A stretch of 64,000 nucleotides of DNA from Pollutiaquabacter aromativorans (GTDB lineage Bacteria; Bacteroidota; Bacteroidia; AKYH767-A; 2013-40CM-41-45): assembly GCA_049177215.1 (NCBI GenBank), contig CP185379.1:1612001-1676000 (forward strand), read 5' to 3'. The position numbers and the translations under genes are program-made. Positions 1 to 9,084 of this stretch are shown piece after piece (position 1 is the first letter of the stretch; the number at the start of each line of letters is the position of its first letter). The notes beneath the pieces were generated by a model. That model did no database searches and was not told where the DNA came from. It saw only the letters and a list, made by a program, of their open reading frames with translations.

Positions 1-2
1 TT

Positions 3-356
3 CACAGCAGCATTCCCGATTACATCGGGCTGGGTGACTTCGCGATCAGTCCATACAAACCTGTTCCCTCCAGAAAGTACTCGGCACCAATTAAAAACGT
101 TGAGTATTGGTCCCTCGGCCTGCCGGTGGTCATTACCAAAAACATCGCAGATGACAGCAAAATCATTTCGGAACATCAGATCGGCGCCGTACTTGAGCAC
201 CTGGATACCGAAAATTACCTAGCTGCCGTTAAAACCATCGATCATTTACTGACCACGTTTACTATCCGTCAACTTTATGACAAGATCAGGCCGATCGTCG
301 AGCGCGAACGCGATTTCAATGTCGCAAGAAAAGTGTACGAAGGTATTTATGCCTGA
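3..356 (+). CDS. Glycosyltransferase, C-terminal fragment (truncated by window edge)
   Basis: The reading frame is open from base 3, so the 5' part lies outside the window. The visible 117 residues read like the C-terminal Rossmann half of a GT-B (GT1/GT4-type) glycosyltransferase: a stretch ending SPYKPVPSRKYSAPIK is followed by NVEYWSLGLPVVIT, the usual 'E-(x)n-GLPVV' nucleotide-sugar site, and then by an amphipathic C-terminal helical region. It is followed after 46 nt by a methyltransferase on the same strand, so it is probably part of a surface polysaccharide locus extending left of the window. Donor and acceptor cannot be told. Confidence 0.7.
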   Translation, partial: HSSIPDYIGLGDFAISPYKPVPSRKYSAPIKNVEYWSLGLPVVITKNIADDSKIISEHQIGAVLEHLDTENYLAAVKTIDHLLTTFTIRQLYDKIRPIVERERDFNVARKVYEGIYA

Positions 357-402
357 AGCTCCCCATCCCAACCGCTGAATTTCCTGTTTCACCTATCCAA
401 GC

Positions 403-1131
403 ATGAACATCCTGCAATCCCTCATAGCTTTCAACCGGCGTGAACAATTCCGTCCGGGAATCGTCGGATTATTCATCAATGCCAATTATTTCATCAAGGG
501 AGGCATTTATAAAGGCGTTAAGCGGAATGCACACAGGTTGAGCGGCAGACTACTCGATTTTGGCTGCGGCAACAAACCGTACCAGGATCTTTTCAGGGTC
601 GATGAGTACATCGGGTTGGACATAGAGAACGAAGCGCACGACCATAGTCAGGAACATATCGAGGTGCTCTACGACGGGAAGCAGATCCCGTTTGCGGACG
701 GTCATTTCGACAGTGTGTTCAGTTCGGAAGTATTTGAACATGTGTTCAACCTGGACGATGTACTGGGAGAAATAAGTCGTGTAATCAAAAGCAACGGTCA
801 ACTGCTCATCACACTACCCTTCGTTTGGCAAGAACATGAAAAACCGAACGACTTCGCACGCTATACATCCTTTGGCATCCGGCATCTGTTGGACAAGCAC
901 GGTTTCAACGTGGAAGTACATGAACGGTCCTCCACTTTTATCCAGACTTGCGCTCAAATAAGCCTGGCTTACCTATACAGTTCCATCCTCGGAAAGCACG
1001 TATTGTTGCGGACATTGGTCGCTCCTTTATTCATCTTCCCGATCAACCTCTTGTCATTGGTGCTATCCGCGCTACTTCCCAACAATCCGGACCTCTACCT
1101 CAATCATATTATCGTAGCCCGAAAGCGTTGA
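403..1131 (+). CDS. Class I SAM-dependent methyltransferase
   Basis: This 242-aa protein has the SAM-binding motif I LDFGCGNKPY at residues 51-60, an acidic loop (YIGLDIENEA) about 20 residues later and a Methyltransf_11-type EVFEHVFNLDDVLGEI segment with a following 'NGQLLITLPFVW' strand. The C-terminal 50 residues are hydrophobic (around LRTLVAPLFIFPINLL), suggesting membrane association. It lies between glycosyltransferase genes, so a role in modifying a surface glycan or a lipid-linked intermediate is an inference. The substrate is unknown. The next gene is convergent and starts 2 nt after this stop. Confidence 0.75.
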   Translation: MNILQSLIAFNRREQFRPGIVGLFINANYFIKGGIYKGVKRNAHRLSGRLLDFGCGNKPYQDLFRVDEYIGLDIENEAHDHSQEHIEVLYDGKQIPFADGHFDSVFSSEVFEHVFNLDDVLGEISRVIKSNGQLLITLPFVWQEHEKPNDFARYTSFGIRHLLDKHGFNVEVHERSSTFIQTCAQISLAYLYSSILGKHVLLRTLVAPLFIFPINLLSLVLSALLPNNPDLYLNHIIVARKR

Positions 1132-1133
1132 CC

Positions 1134-2495
1134 TCATTGAAATCCGAAGTTGGATTTGATCTTGGCACGCTCCTCCATCAACTGCGAAAAAGTGTAATGG
1201 ATGATAAAGAGACTTGCGACAAAGAACGGAATAGCCGGGATCTTGTATCGAACCAGACTTCCAAAATTTGAGGTTGTCAAGCCGACAGAAAATGCGAAGA
1301 AAAGACTGAAGAACACACTGAAGAACAAGATGTGATGCCTGAACATCAGCAGGAACAGATTGTATACGCGCATTTTCAGGATCAGGTAAAGGGTGATGAT
1401 CAGGAGTAGGAAATTCTCTATGCCTGACATGATCATGCCGGGACTGTAGGACTCCCATAAATAAGGACGGAACAAGGCTGCATTGATGGCTGCCGGAGCC
1501 TTTCCGATCATTCCCGGGATGGTTGGATCGAAATCCCCGATATCAAAAGAAGCACCCTGATAGTAATCCTGCTTCAGATCCTGGTTGGTCACGAACGCCT
1601 TATCAATTACACGGTTGACCGAGTATTCACCCAGCGTTTCTCCCATGACGCGCAACATGAAATATCCGGAAAGACCGGAAATGACTACCAGGATCGGAGC
1701 GATTGATGCGCGGACCAGCGGATTGATCATCTTGGAAAGTTGAAAGCCAACCAGCCACAGGATCGAACCCGGCAGCACTGCAAAGAAAATGTAGGGCTTG
1801 ATCTTGATCAGGAGATAAGAGCTGATCAATAGTAAGATAATATTCTTCCAAGAGTGTGTACGGATTTTCATCAAATGATAAAAACTGGAAGTAAATAAGG
1901 CCACCATCGCAAAAGTGATCGAATCTTTCAATAACCCTGAGCCCCAAAATACCACCGAAGGCATGAACAGAAATGCAATCGCCATCTGTCGTTGCAACTG
2001 CGGGAATTCGAGCAGGAACATTTGATACAACCGCCAGATGGCAAAGTAGCAGAAGAAAGCCAGCAACATCGTTTGACCGATGAAACTGTTGAAACTGACC
2101 AGGGCGAAAATCCAATTGATCTTATCCACCACAATAGCCTTATCGTCGTATGAATAGAGCAACCAACCGGTATCGTTGTCGAATGAATACCAGATATCGG
2201 CATCCAACGGGAGAAAGGTAAAACGGATCGCTTGCCAGGGATTCTTCAGAAACAATTTAGACGCTGCGACACAATCGTAGTGATAGTTGATCGTATCACC
2301 TGCACCGTAGTAATAGACGTAGATCAGGCAAACCGCGATGGCGCCGACCATTTTGACCATCAGGCCCGGTACAAAGTACTTGTAGCTTGGGTTCTTTTCA
2401 ATATTCCTCGTCCGGATACGCTGTGCAATGAAAAAGAAGACGACCAGATAGATCGGTGCCAGGATCAGGTCGACTATGGATAAAATACTCGTCAT
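1134..2495 (-). CDS. Polytopic membrane protein, candidate polysaccharide polymerase-like
   Basis: This 453-aa protein is made mostly of hydrophobic segments, about 9 to 11 predicted transmembrane helices by eye, with a conserved-looking soluble motif GAGDTINYHYD after the second or third helix and FWGSGLLKDSITFAM in the middle. I do not recognise a named family with certainty. Length, topology and position between a methyltransferase and a GT4 gene resemble EpsG/Wzy-like polymerases of Bacteroidota, but this is inference. It is convergent with the methyltransferase (2-nt gap) and divergent from the GT4 gene at 2614. Confidence 0.6.
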   Translation of the reverse strand: MTSILSIVDLILAPIYLVVFFFIAQRIRTRNIEKNPSYKYFVPGLMVKMVGAIAVCLIYVYYYGAGDTINYHYDCVAASKLFLKNPWQAIRFTFLPLDADIWYSFDNDTGWLLYSYDDKAIVVDKINWIFALVSFNSFIGQTMLLAFFCYFAIWRLYQMFLLEFPQLQRQMAIAFLFMPSVVFWGSGLLKDSITFAMVALFTSSFYHLMKIRTHSWKNIILLLISSYLLIKIKPYIFFAVLPGSILWLVGFQLSKMINPLVRASIAPILVVISGLSGYFMLRVMGETLGEYSVNRVIDKAFVTNQDLKQDYYQGASFDIGDFDPTIPGMIGKAPAAINAALFRPYLWESYSPGMIMSGIENFLLLIITLYLILKMRVYNLFLLMFRHHILFFSVFFSLFFAFSVGLTTSNFGSLVRYKIPAIPFFVASLFIIHYTFSQLMEERAKIKSNFGFQ

Positions 2496-2523
2496 GAGGC
2501 TGCAATCGATGACGAAGTTATGC

Positions 2524-2531
2524 TATTTTTG
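2524..2531 (+). promoter_or_regulatory. Candidate -7 box TATTTTTG for the GT4 gene at 2614
   Basis: An exact match to the Bacteroidota -7 consensus TAnnTTTG lies in the 118-nt divergent gap, oriented towards the glycosyltransferase gene at 2614. No clear TTG -33 box is seen 19-20 nt upstream, so the call is tentative. Confidence 0.3.
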
Positions 2532-2613
2532 CCGGAAACTAGCTAAATTCGCCAACTAAGCACTTTTTCAGTAAGAGCCGTCCCTGCCGGAATTTTCGCG
2601 CCCGTTATCGCTT

Positions 2614-3834
2614 ATGAAGATATTGTACCTGACGTATGATGGACTTTCAGACCCGCTGGGGCAATCGCAGGTAATCCCCTATATCATCGGCTTGAGCAAA
2701 CGGGGACACCAGATCGTCGTGCTCAGTTCTGAGAAGAAAGCCCCCGAAGCACTCCTGAACACCATCCGGAAACAAATGGACGAACACCGGATCGAGTGGC
2801 ATTCGATTACCTATACCAAAAACCCTCCGGTACTATCCACGATCTATGATGTCCTGCGGATGACCTTCCGCAGCATCCGATTGAACAAAGTCCATCGTTT
2901 CAGAATCGTTCATTGTCGAAGCTATATCACTTCGCTGATCGGTTATTACCTCCATCGATCACGAGCGATCCGGTTCATCTTCGACATGCGCGGTTTCTAT
3001 GCCGATGAGCGTATCGATGGAGAGATGTGGAATCAGAATAAATTCATCTACCGCCTGATCTACCGTTTTTTCAAACGCTTTGAGGCGAAGTTTCTTAATT
3101 CAGCCAGCTATACGGTTTGCCTGACCGAATCAGCTCGTCAGGAAATTTGGAGTTGGCGAACGATCCCACATCAACCCATCCGTATAAAAGTAATTCCCTG
3201 TTGCGTTGATACGGAAGTGTTTGATCCGGGTAAAGTGAATTTGGAAGATCGACAAAAGATGCAGTCGGAGTTGAAGCTACATCCTGACGATCTGGTACTG
3301 TCATACATCGGCGCAATCGGAACCTGGTATCTGCTGGACGAAATGCTGGCGTTCTTCCGCCAACTGAAGTTCTCCTACCCCAAAGCTAAATTCCTTTTCG
3401 TAACCCATCAGGAACAACAGGATATCAGGTCCAAATGGGAAAAGATGGAATTAAATCCCGATGACCTGATCATCAGAAGCAGTAATCACAAGCAAGTCCC
3501 CTGTTTGCTTTCGCTTTCCAACCTTTCCATTTTCTTTATCAAACCTGTTTATTCCAAATTGGCCTCTTCGCCGGCCAAGATGGCTGAAATCATGAGCATG
3601 GGTATACCGATTCTTTGTAATGCTCAAGTCGGTGATACCAGTGAAATCATTCAAAAGACACGTACTGGAGCTGTTGTACAATCCTTCTCAGCGTTGGATT
3701 TCGAATTTGTTATCGAACAAATCCCTCAACTGCTTTCAATTCCACCGCAACAGATACGGGATGCAGCCATTCATCACTTTTCGCTAGACGTAGGCGTCTC
3801 CTCGTACGATGAGGTATACCAGTCCGCACCCTGA
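2614..3834 (+). CDS. Glycosyltransferase family 4 protein
   Basis: A 406-aa GT-B fold protein. The N-terminus has MKILYLTYDGLSDPLGQSQV followed by YIIGLSKRGHQIVVL, the acceptor-domain pattern of GT4 enzymes. The linker has VIPCCVDTEVFDP, and the C-terminal donor domain has SYIGAIGTWYLLDEML and the glutamate-rich KMAEIMSMGIPILCN loop expected for the EX7E region. It is cytosolic or peripheral to the membrane and would transfer a sugar from a nucleotide donor to a lipid-linked glycan. It closes the left-hand polysaccharide region; the next gene, rlmH, is convergent. Sugar specificity cannot be read. Confidence 0.8.
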   Translation: MKILYLTYDGLSDPLGQSQVIPYIIGLSKRGHQIVVLSSEKKAPEALLNTIRKQMDEHRIEWHSITYTKNPPVLSTIYDVLRMTFRSIRLNKVHRFRIVHCRSYITSLIGYYLHRSRAIRFIFDMRGFYADERIDGEMWNQNKFIYRLIYRFFKRFEAKFLNSASYTVCLTESARQEIWSWRTIPHQPIRIKVIPCCVDTEVFDPGKVNLEDRQKMQSELKLHPDDLVLSYIGAIGTWYLLDEMLAFFRQLKFSYPKAKFLFVTHQEQQDIRSKWEKMELNPDDLIIRSSNHKQVPCLLSLSNLSIFFIKPVYSKLASSPAKMAEIMSMGIPILCNAQVGDTSEIIQKTRTGAVVQSFSALDFEFVIEQIPQLLSIPPQQIRDAAIHHFSLDVGVSSYDEVYQSAP

Positions 3835-3918
3835 TCAGGTAGCAAGCTGAATGGGGATCAGAAGAAAACCGGAGTCGGCAGGAGCTCAGACAAAATTTGC
3901 TACTTGCCGGTGTGGTTA

Positions 3919-4383
3919 TCATACATGGTGATACGACTCACCCCGCCGTATCGTCATGGCCCGGTACACTTGCTCTAACAGAATCACCCGGACCATCTGA
4001 TGGGTGAAGGTCAGTTTCGATAGGCTGAGCGTCAGCTTCGCTTTCTCCCTGACCGAGGCCGATAAGCCATAAGCGCCCCCGATCACAAAGGCAAACGAAG
4101 AAATGCCGGCGTTCATCCGTTTCTCAAGCAATTCGGCAAGTCCAACGGAACTGCACGTTTCACCGTGCTCATCGAGCAGGATCAGCCAATCTTTCGGCCC
4201 TATCGCTTTGAGGATCGCGTTCCCTTCCTCCTCCACCTGCCGGACCGGCTCACGGTTGGTGGAGCCCGGTACTACGACGATCTCGACTGAAGCATAGTGT
4301 TCCAATCGCTTGCTGTACTCCTGGATACCTTCCTGCAGCCACCGCTCCGTGGTCTTTCCGACAAAAACGAACCTGAATTTCAC
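3919..4383 (-). CDS. rlmH: 23S rRNA (pseudouridine-1915 N3)-methyltransferase RlmH
   Basis: A 154-aa SPOUT-family methyltransferase, the normal length for RlmH. Diagnostic segments are the N-terminal MKFRFVFVGKT, the SAM-binding knot FVIGGAYGLS, LTFTHQMVRVILLEQVYRA and the C-terminal RGESYHHV, where the terminal YHH is characteristic. It methylates pseudouridine 1915 in helix 69 of 23S rRNA in assembled 70S ribosomes. It is divergent from a DUF4783 gene, and rlmH, DUF4783, nadC and a YihY gene together form a neighbourhood familiar from Bacteroidota. Confidence 0.95.
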   Translation of the reverse strand: MKFRFVFVGKTTERWLQEGIQEYSKRLEHYASVEIVVVPGSTNREPVRQVEEEGNAILKAIGPKDWLILLDEHGETCSSVGLAELLEKRMNAGISSFAFVIGGAYGLSASVREKAKLTLSLSKLTFTHQMVRVILLEQVYRAMTIRRGESYHHV

Positions 4384-4523
4384 GCTTCAAAAATACGTTT
4401 CCTATCCACAGGCCGGGTTGGAAAACCGACCGGAATGGCCGCATAAGAGCCGGTTTTGGCTGTATCTTTCGCTGACTGATCTACATCTTGCATGGCGTGG
4501 TATTTGCCATTCACCCAACAACC

Positions 4524-4913
4524 ATGAAAGTCCGGTTTCTGTTCCTGTTCCTCTTGCTGTTCGGATCTTCTTCCGCCCGTACACTCGACCTTTACGAGGA
4601 AATCGCCAATGCCATCCGGAGCGGCGATGCCAGGTCGGTGGCCGCTTACTTCGGCCCTACCCTGGATCTCACGATTCTCGAACAGGAGGAGGTCTATTCC
4701 AAAGCACAGGCCGAACAGGTTTTGCGGGATTTTTTCCAGAAAGACCCGCCAAAGTCGTTCCAGGTCGTTCATAAAGGGGCTTCCCGGGAAGGTTTGCAAT
4801 ACGCCATCGGCACCTTGCAGACGGCCAGCGGTAAGTCTTACCGAACTTCGTTCTATATCAAATCAACCAACGGGAAGAATTTCATCCAGGAATTACGATT
4901 TGAAACAGAATAA
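4524..4913 (+). CDS. DUF4783 family exported protein
   Basis: A 129-aa protein starting MKVRFLFLFLLLFGSSSARTL, a clear signal peptide, so I chose ATG 4524 rather than the in-frame upstream start at 4488. The mature part (about 105 residues) has the LYEEIANAIRSGDARSVAAYF helix, an NTF2-like pattern, and matches what I know of DUF4783, a small Bacteroidota family usually next to nadC and rlmH. Function is unknown. A strong hairpin follows the stop codon, and nadC follows on the same strand. Confidence 0.75.
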   Translation: MKVRFLFLFLLLFGSSSARTLDLYEEIANAIRSGDARSVAAYFGPTLDLTILEQEEVYSKAQAEQVLRDFFQKDPPKSFQVVHKGASREGLQYAIGTLQTASGKSYRTSFYIKSTNGKNFIQELRFETE

Positions 4914-4934
4914 GTCCAACGATTCCGTATTTAC

Positions 4935-4960
4935 TTCCGGCCGCTTCACAGCGGCCGGAA
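4935..4960. terminator. Inverted repeat after the DUF4783 gene
   Basis: TTCCGGCCGC and GCGGCCGGAA form a perfect 10-bp stem with a 6-nt loop, 21 nt after the DUF4783 stop. No U-run follows directly, so it is either a weak terminator or an mRNA 3'-end stabiliser rather than a classical intrinsic terminator. Confidence 0.5.
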
Positions 4961-4980
4961 CTGTTTATGGTCCGGAACCT

Positions 4981-4988
4981 TATTTTTG
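4981..4988 (+). promoter_or_regulatory. Candidate -7 box TATTTTTG directly before nadC
   Basis: An exact TAnnTTTG match ends only 6 nt before the nadC ATG at 4995. If used, transcription would start at or next to the start codon, giving an almost leaderless mRNA. No good -33 TTG is seen at the expected distance, so confidence is moderate to low. Confidence 0.35.
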
Positions 4989-4994
4989 CACCCG

Positions 4995-5873
4995 ATGACT
5001 CCGACGACCCCCTTCCCGGATACTTCTCCTTCAGGTCTGTCCATTCCCGATTTCATCCGACAGGCACTGGCGGAAGATATCGGTGACGGCGACCATACTT
5101 CACTATCCACTATTCCCGCCGATAAACAGGGTAAAGCCCTGGTTCGGGTGAAACAGGACGGGATCATTGCCGGACTTGTACTCGCCGACCAGATCCTGAA
5201 TACCGTCGACCCTACCGTCATCGTGAAGGTACTATCGAATGAAGGACAGTCCGTTTCGAACGGGACCGTGGTCATGGAGGTGGAAGGCGCTGTGCGATCG
5301 CTTCTCATGGCCGAGCGCCTTTTGTTGAATTGCATGCAACGCATGAGCGGGATCGCAACCATGACCCGGCAGTTCGTCGAGGCCGTGGCCGGTACCGGCG
5401 CCATCATCCTGGATACACGCAAGACCACTCCGAATTTCCGCCTGTTTGAGAAATGGGCTGTCTTGCTGGGCGGCGGACAAAACCACCGCTTCGGCTTGTT
5501 CGACATGATCCTGATCAAGGACAATCATGTCGACGCGGCGGGAGGCATTCGTCCCGCGATCCGTCGCGCGAACGACTACCTCCGTTCCACCGGCAGACAG
5601 TTGCCGATCGAAATCGAAACGCGCAATGCAGCGGAAGTGGAAGAAGTGCTGGCAGAAGGTAATGTGCAACGGATCATGTTGGACAACTTCACAACGACCG
5701 ACCTTCAGGCCGCTGTAGCACGCATCGCGGGCCGATTCGAGACCGAGGCTTCCGGTGGTATCAACTTGCAAACCGTCAGAGGATTCGCCGAGACCGGTGT
5801 GCAGTTCATTTCCGTAGGCGCCCTGACGCATAGCTACCGCAGTCTCGATATCAGCATGAAAATCCTTCGTTGA
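4995..5873 (+). CDS. nadC: Nicotinate-nucleotide pyrophosphorylase (carboxylating)
   Basis: A 292-aa quinolinate phosphoribosyltransferase. It makes nicotinate mononucleotide from quinolinate and PRPP in de novo NAD synthesis, releasing CO2. Family segments visible: LAEDIGDGDHTS near the N-terminus, the RLLLNCMQRMSGIAT helix, ILDTRKTTPNFRLFEKWAV, GGGQNHRFGLFDMILIKDNH, IEIETRN, IMLDNF and the ASGGI phosphate-binding turn near the C-terminus. I prefer ATG 4995 to the in-frame TTG at 4986. Followed after 6 nt by the YihY gene, so probably co-transcribed. nadA and nadB are not in the window. Confidence 0.95.
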   Translation: MTPTTPFPDTSPSGLSIPDFIRQALAEDIGDGDHTSLSTIPADKQGKALVRVKQDGIIAGLVLADQILNTVDPTVIVKVLSNEGQSVSNGTVVMEVEGAVRSLLMAERLLLNCMQRMSGIATMTRQFVEAVAGTGAIILDTRKTTPNFRLFEKWAVLLGGGQNHRFGLFDMILIKDNHVDAAGGIRPAIRRANDYLRSTGRQLPIEIETRNAAEVEEVLAEGNVQRIMLDNFTTTDLQAAVARIAGRFETEASGGINLQTVRGFAETGVQFISVGALTHSYRSLDISMKILR

Positions 5874-5879
5874 CCGCTC

Positions 5880-6830
5880 ATGACCCTTCGGAAATTATCC
5901 AGGAAAATCCTCCGAAAGATCCTGACCTCGGGTCCGGTCAAATCGGGTGTCGCGTATTCCAAACGCGTGGCGCTACCCGGCTTTGACAACATGCCCCTGT
6001 ACGATGTCGCCGATTTCTTCTTCACCGGCATTCAAAAAGGTTCCATCGTGACCCGGGCGCAATCACTGGCCTTCAGTTTCTTTCTGGCTACGTTCCCGGC
6101 TATCATCTTTTCCTTCTCCCTGATCGCTTACATCCCGATCAAAGGCTTTCAGGAGTCGCTGATCCGGCTGCTGTTGGAAACCCTTCCTCAGGACGCGAAA
6201 GACTGGACGCGGGAGACGATCGTCGACATCGTACGGATCCAGCGCGGCGGGTTGCTCTCCCTCGGTTTCCTCCTGGCCCTGTACTTCACAACGAACGGCT
6301 TCATGACCATGATGCGGGGATTCAACTCCTCCTATCACATCCTGGAAACGCGACCGCCCTGGAAGCAACGCCTGGTCGCGCTGGTGCTCACGCTCCTGTT
6401 ATCGACCCTGGTGATCATCGCCACGACCCTGATCATCTTCAGCGAGGTGGCTACGAAGTTTCTGGTAGCCAAGCACATTCTGAAATCCAACACCCAGGTG
6501 GTCTTGCTCCTGCTGGGAAAATGGACGGTTGTGCTCGCGCTCTTCCTGATCGCGATCTCGTTCCTGTACTACTACGCGCCGGCTATCCGGAAACGCTGGC
6601 GTTTCATATCGGCCGGCTCCACCTTCGCGACCATCGGCACGATCGTCGTATCCACCGGATTCGCCTACTTCGTCAATCACTTTGGCCAATACAACAAGGT
6701 TTACGGTTCGATCGGTACCATCATCGTCATGATGATCTGGTTTTATTTCAACGCGCTGGTATTGATCCTCGGATTCGAGCTGAACGCCAGTATTGAAAAC
6801 GCCAAACGCCAGGTCAAACGTGTATTCTGA
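5880..6830 (+). CDS. YihY/BrkB family inner-membrane protein
   Basis: A 316-aa integral membrane protein with about six hydrophobic helices. The family hallmark is visible in the first helix region, where TRAQSLAFSFFLATFPAIIF resembles the 'A-ALAYY-LLALFPLL' pattern of YihY, along with FTTNGFMTMMRGFNSSY and the C-terminal VYGSIGTIIVMMIWFYFNA. This family was once called RNase BN, a name now considered wrong; its transport or envelope role is not settled. It sits 6 nt after nadC and 13 nt before a TPR protein gene on the same strand. Confidence 0.9.
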   Translation: MTLRKLSRKILRKILTSGPVKSGVAYSKRVALPGFDNMPLYDVADFFFTGIQKGSIVTRAQSLAFSFFLATFPAIIFSFSLIAYIPIKGFQESLIRLLLETLPQDAKDWTRETIVDIVRIQRGGLLSLGFLLALYFTTNGFMTMMRGFNSSYHILETRPPWKQRLVALVLTLLLSTLVIIATTLIIFSEVATKFLVAKHILKSNTQVVLLLLGKWTVVLALFLIAISFLYYYAPAIRKRWRFISAGSTFATIGTIVVSTGFAYFVNHFGQYNKVYGSIGTIIVMMIWFYFNALVLILGFELNASIENAKRQVKRVF

Positions 6831-6843
6831 AAACGTCCACGAC

Positions 6844-7605
6844 ATGCGCCGCCATCTACTGCTCATTTTTCTTCTTCCCGCTACGCTGGTGCTTGCTCAA
6901 ACTCCCGAAGCCGATCTCAAAAAGGCGTTGGTACTGAAAGACCAGAAACGCTGGGAGGAATCACTTGCCATCTTCCAGCAACTGCTCAAATCCGATTCGA
7001 CGCGGGTCCCTTACCTCACCAACACCGCTTATCTACTGTGCAAAGCCGGGAATCGCGAGACGGTTGATGAAAAACGGCAGTCATATTTCCGCAAAGCGGA
7101 ATACCTTTCCCGAAAAGCGATCGCCTTGCAGGCTACGGATGCCGAAGCGCACTACAACTACGCGCTGGCCCTGGGTCGCATCAATGAAAACGCTTCCAGC
7201 AAGCAGAAGATCGCCAACGCAAAGGTGATCCGCAATGAATGCGACCTCGCTTTGAAATACGATCCGAAACTGGCGGGCGCCTGGCACATCCTGGGCCGCT
7301 GGCACCGCACCGTGGCCGGTTTCAATTTTGTGGAAAAGGCGATGATCAACACCCTCTTCGGCGGTGTACCGGAGGGCGGGTCCTACGAATCGGCGATCGA
7401 TTGTTTCAGTAAAGCCGTGCAACTGGAACCCGAAGTCATGTTACACAAGATCGAGTTGGCACAAACGTATGCCGATCGGAATCAAGGCAAAGACGACGTG
7501 CTGGCCAGGGTGTGGTGCAAGAAAGTACTGGATCTTACGGCGCGGGATGATGATGACCGCGATTGTGTCAGCCGGGCCAAAGCCCTGTTGGCGAAACTCG
7601 ATTAA
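6844..7605 (+). CDS. Exported TPR-repeat protein
   Basis: A 253-aa protein with the signal peptide MRRHLLLIFLLPATLVLAQ, which is why I place the start at ATG 6844 rather than 6793, which would overlap the upstream gene. The mature protein is helical with TPR-like pairs such as WEESLAIFQQLLKSDSTRVP, AHYNYALALGRINEN and AWHILGRWHRTVAG, and a closing YESAIDCFSKAVQLEP repeat. It resembles the Bacteroidota 'regulator of microtubule dynamics'-like exported TPR proteins. It probably acts as a periplasmic scaffold; partners unknown. It overlaps the convergent flippase gene by 4 nt at the stop codons. Confidence 0.75.
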   Translation: MRRHLLLIFLLPATLVLAQTPEADLKKALVLKDQKRWEESLAIFQQLLKSDSTRVPYLTNTAYLLCKAGNRETVDEKRQSYFRKAEYLSRKAIALQATDAEAHYNYALALGRINENASSKQKIANAKVIRNECDLALKYDPKLAGAWHILGRWHRTVAGFNFVEKAMINTLFGGVPEGGSYESAIDCFSKAVQLEPEVMLHKIELAQTYADRNQGKDDVLARVWCKKVLDLTARDDDDRDCVSRAKALLAKLD

Positions 7606-9071
7606 GGCTTTCTCTCCCAGGGAAGGTACCGGTGGAATTCCGGCACCACTTTCCACGCGTAAATCGCTCCGCCATAGCACAGGCTAAGGACCGAACATCG
7701 GAATGCGATATCCATCCACCGGTTTTGCAGGTGCGGGATCAGCAAGGCGATGGCAAAGGTCAGCAAGAGGATCATCAGCACCTTCAGGTTGCGTTGATCA
7801 AACGGTTGCAAGCCGAAGAACTTCCAGACTGAAATGAGCAACAGCAGATTGTAGGCGATCGAGGCTAATGATGTGGCAAGCGCCGCGCCCAGCAGGCCAT
7901 AAGCCGGGATCAGCAGCATTTGCAACACCACGATCGCGATAGCCAGGAAGATGAGGAAGAAAGCTCCCCAGCGATAACGCTCGGAGTTGAACAGGATCGG
8001 GGCATTCAGCCCGGTGGCCATGTTGAAGACCGTGGCAACGGAGATGATCAGGATGACGGGCGCGCCCAATTCGTAACCTTCAGGCAGAAAGGTAAACAAG
8101 GCGGCGGTGTTCGCGTTGATCATCAGGAACAACCAGCCTCCGAGGAGGAACAGGTAGACAGCGGACTTATGGTAGATCGAATAGATCTCCTGGCGGTCGT
8201 TGCGCGCCCAGGCGAAGGATATCTTGGAAGCCGCGATCTTTTCAAACGCGTTGAGCGGCGCCTCGATCACGGTCGGGATGAACGCGGCAATGGTGTAAAT
8301 ACCTACAAACGACAACGGCATGAACTTACCGATCATGATGCTGTCGAAGTATTTCAAACCGATTGAAGCGACGGACGCGAACCAGAGCAGTAATCCGAAC
8401 CGGATGAGCTCGGTGAACTTTTTTTCCCGGAACACCTGCCAGTCGATCCGGAACCCTGGGCGATCGAATTGAAAGATGTAAACCAGCAACGTCACCATCT
8501 GGAATCCATACAAGGCGACGAAGGCGGCGATGAATCCATCCAGGTCGAGCCAGCGGAGGAAGTAAATGCTGACCAGACCGATGGTCAATACGCGGATCAC
8601 GACATCGTTCAGAAACGCGGGGATGGTAGACTTCAGGTTGGCCTGGCACCAGGCGGTCAGAACCGAGATGAACGAATTGAAAAAGATCAGCGGGAACACC
8701 CAGTCGAAGTACTCCAGAAAAAGCGGCGACTCCCGCCGGTATTGGTTCAGGAAAAAGTCGCGGAAGATCCAAAGGATGGCGCCTGCCAGCAGAAAGCCCA
8801 GCAGTGGAAACAAGCTGGCGAATGCGAAGAAACCATGGTGCTTCCGCTGTTCATCCTTGAAGGTCGGGAAGTACCGGATGATGGCATTGCTGATGCCCAT
8901 CGGGACAAACATGGCGACGATCAGCGAAAACGAATACAGGATCCGGGTAAGCCCCAGTTCTTCCTTGGTTAAGAAGTGGGGTTGAATCAGGATCAGGTTA
9001 ACGAAACCGATGACAATACCGAGGTAACCGGTGATCGTGTTCTTGATGCCTTGTCGTTTGATGACTCCCAT
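7602..9071 (-). CDS. Oligosaccharide flippase family protein (Wzx-like)
   Basis: A 489-aa membrane protein with about 12 to 14 hydrophobic helices, the size and pattern of the MATE/MVF-like polysaccharide flippases that move undecaprenyl-linked repeat units across the inner membrane. The N-terminal IKNTITGYLGIVIGFVNLIL and GLTRILYSFSLIVAMFVPMG segments are typical. The start is 13 nt from the stop of the asparagine synthase gene on the same strand, so the two form a likely operon. A second flippase gene lies at 46331, so this region may serve a different glycan or be a remnant of another polysaccharide locus. Confidence 0.85.
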   Translation of the reverse strand: MGVIKRQGIKNTITGYLGIVIGFVNLILIQPHFLTKEELGLTRILYSFSLIVAMFVPMGISNAIIRYFPTFKDEQRKHHGFFAFASLFPLLGFLLAGAILWIFRDFFLNQYRRESPLFLEYFDWVFPLIFFNSFISVLTAWCQANLKSTIPAFLNDVVIRVLTIGLVSIYFLRWLDLDGFIAAFVALYGFQMVTLLVYIFQFDRPGFRIDWQVFREKKFTELIRFGLLLWFASVASIGLKYFDSIMIGKFMPLSFVGIYTIAAFIPTVIEAPLNAFEKIAASKISFAWARNDRQEIYSIYHKSAVYLFLLGGWLFLMINANTAALFTFLPEGYELGAPVILIISVATVFNMATGLNAPILFNSERYRWGAFFLIFLAIAIVVLQMLLIPAYGLLGAALATSLASIAYNLLLLISVWKFFGLQPFDQRNLKVLMILLLTFAIALLIPHLQNRWMDIAFRCSVLSLCYGGAIYAWKVVPEFHRYLPWERKP

Positions 9072-9084
9072 CGGTTCCTTTCGA

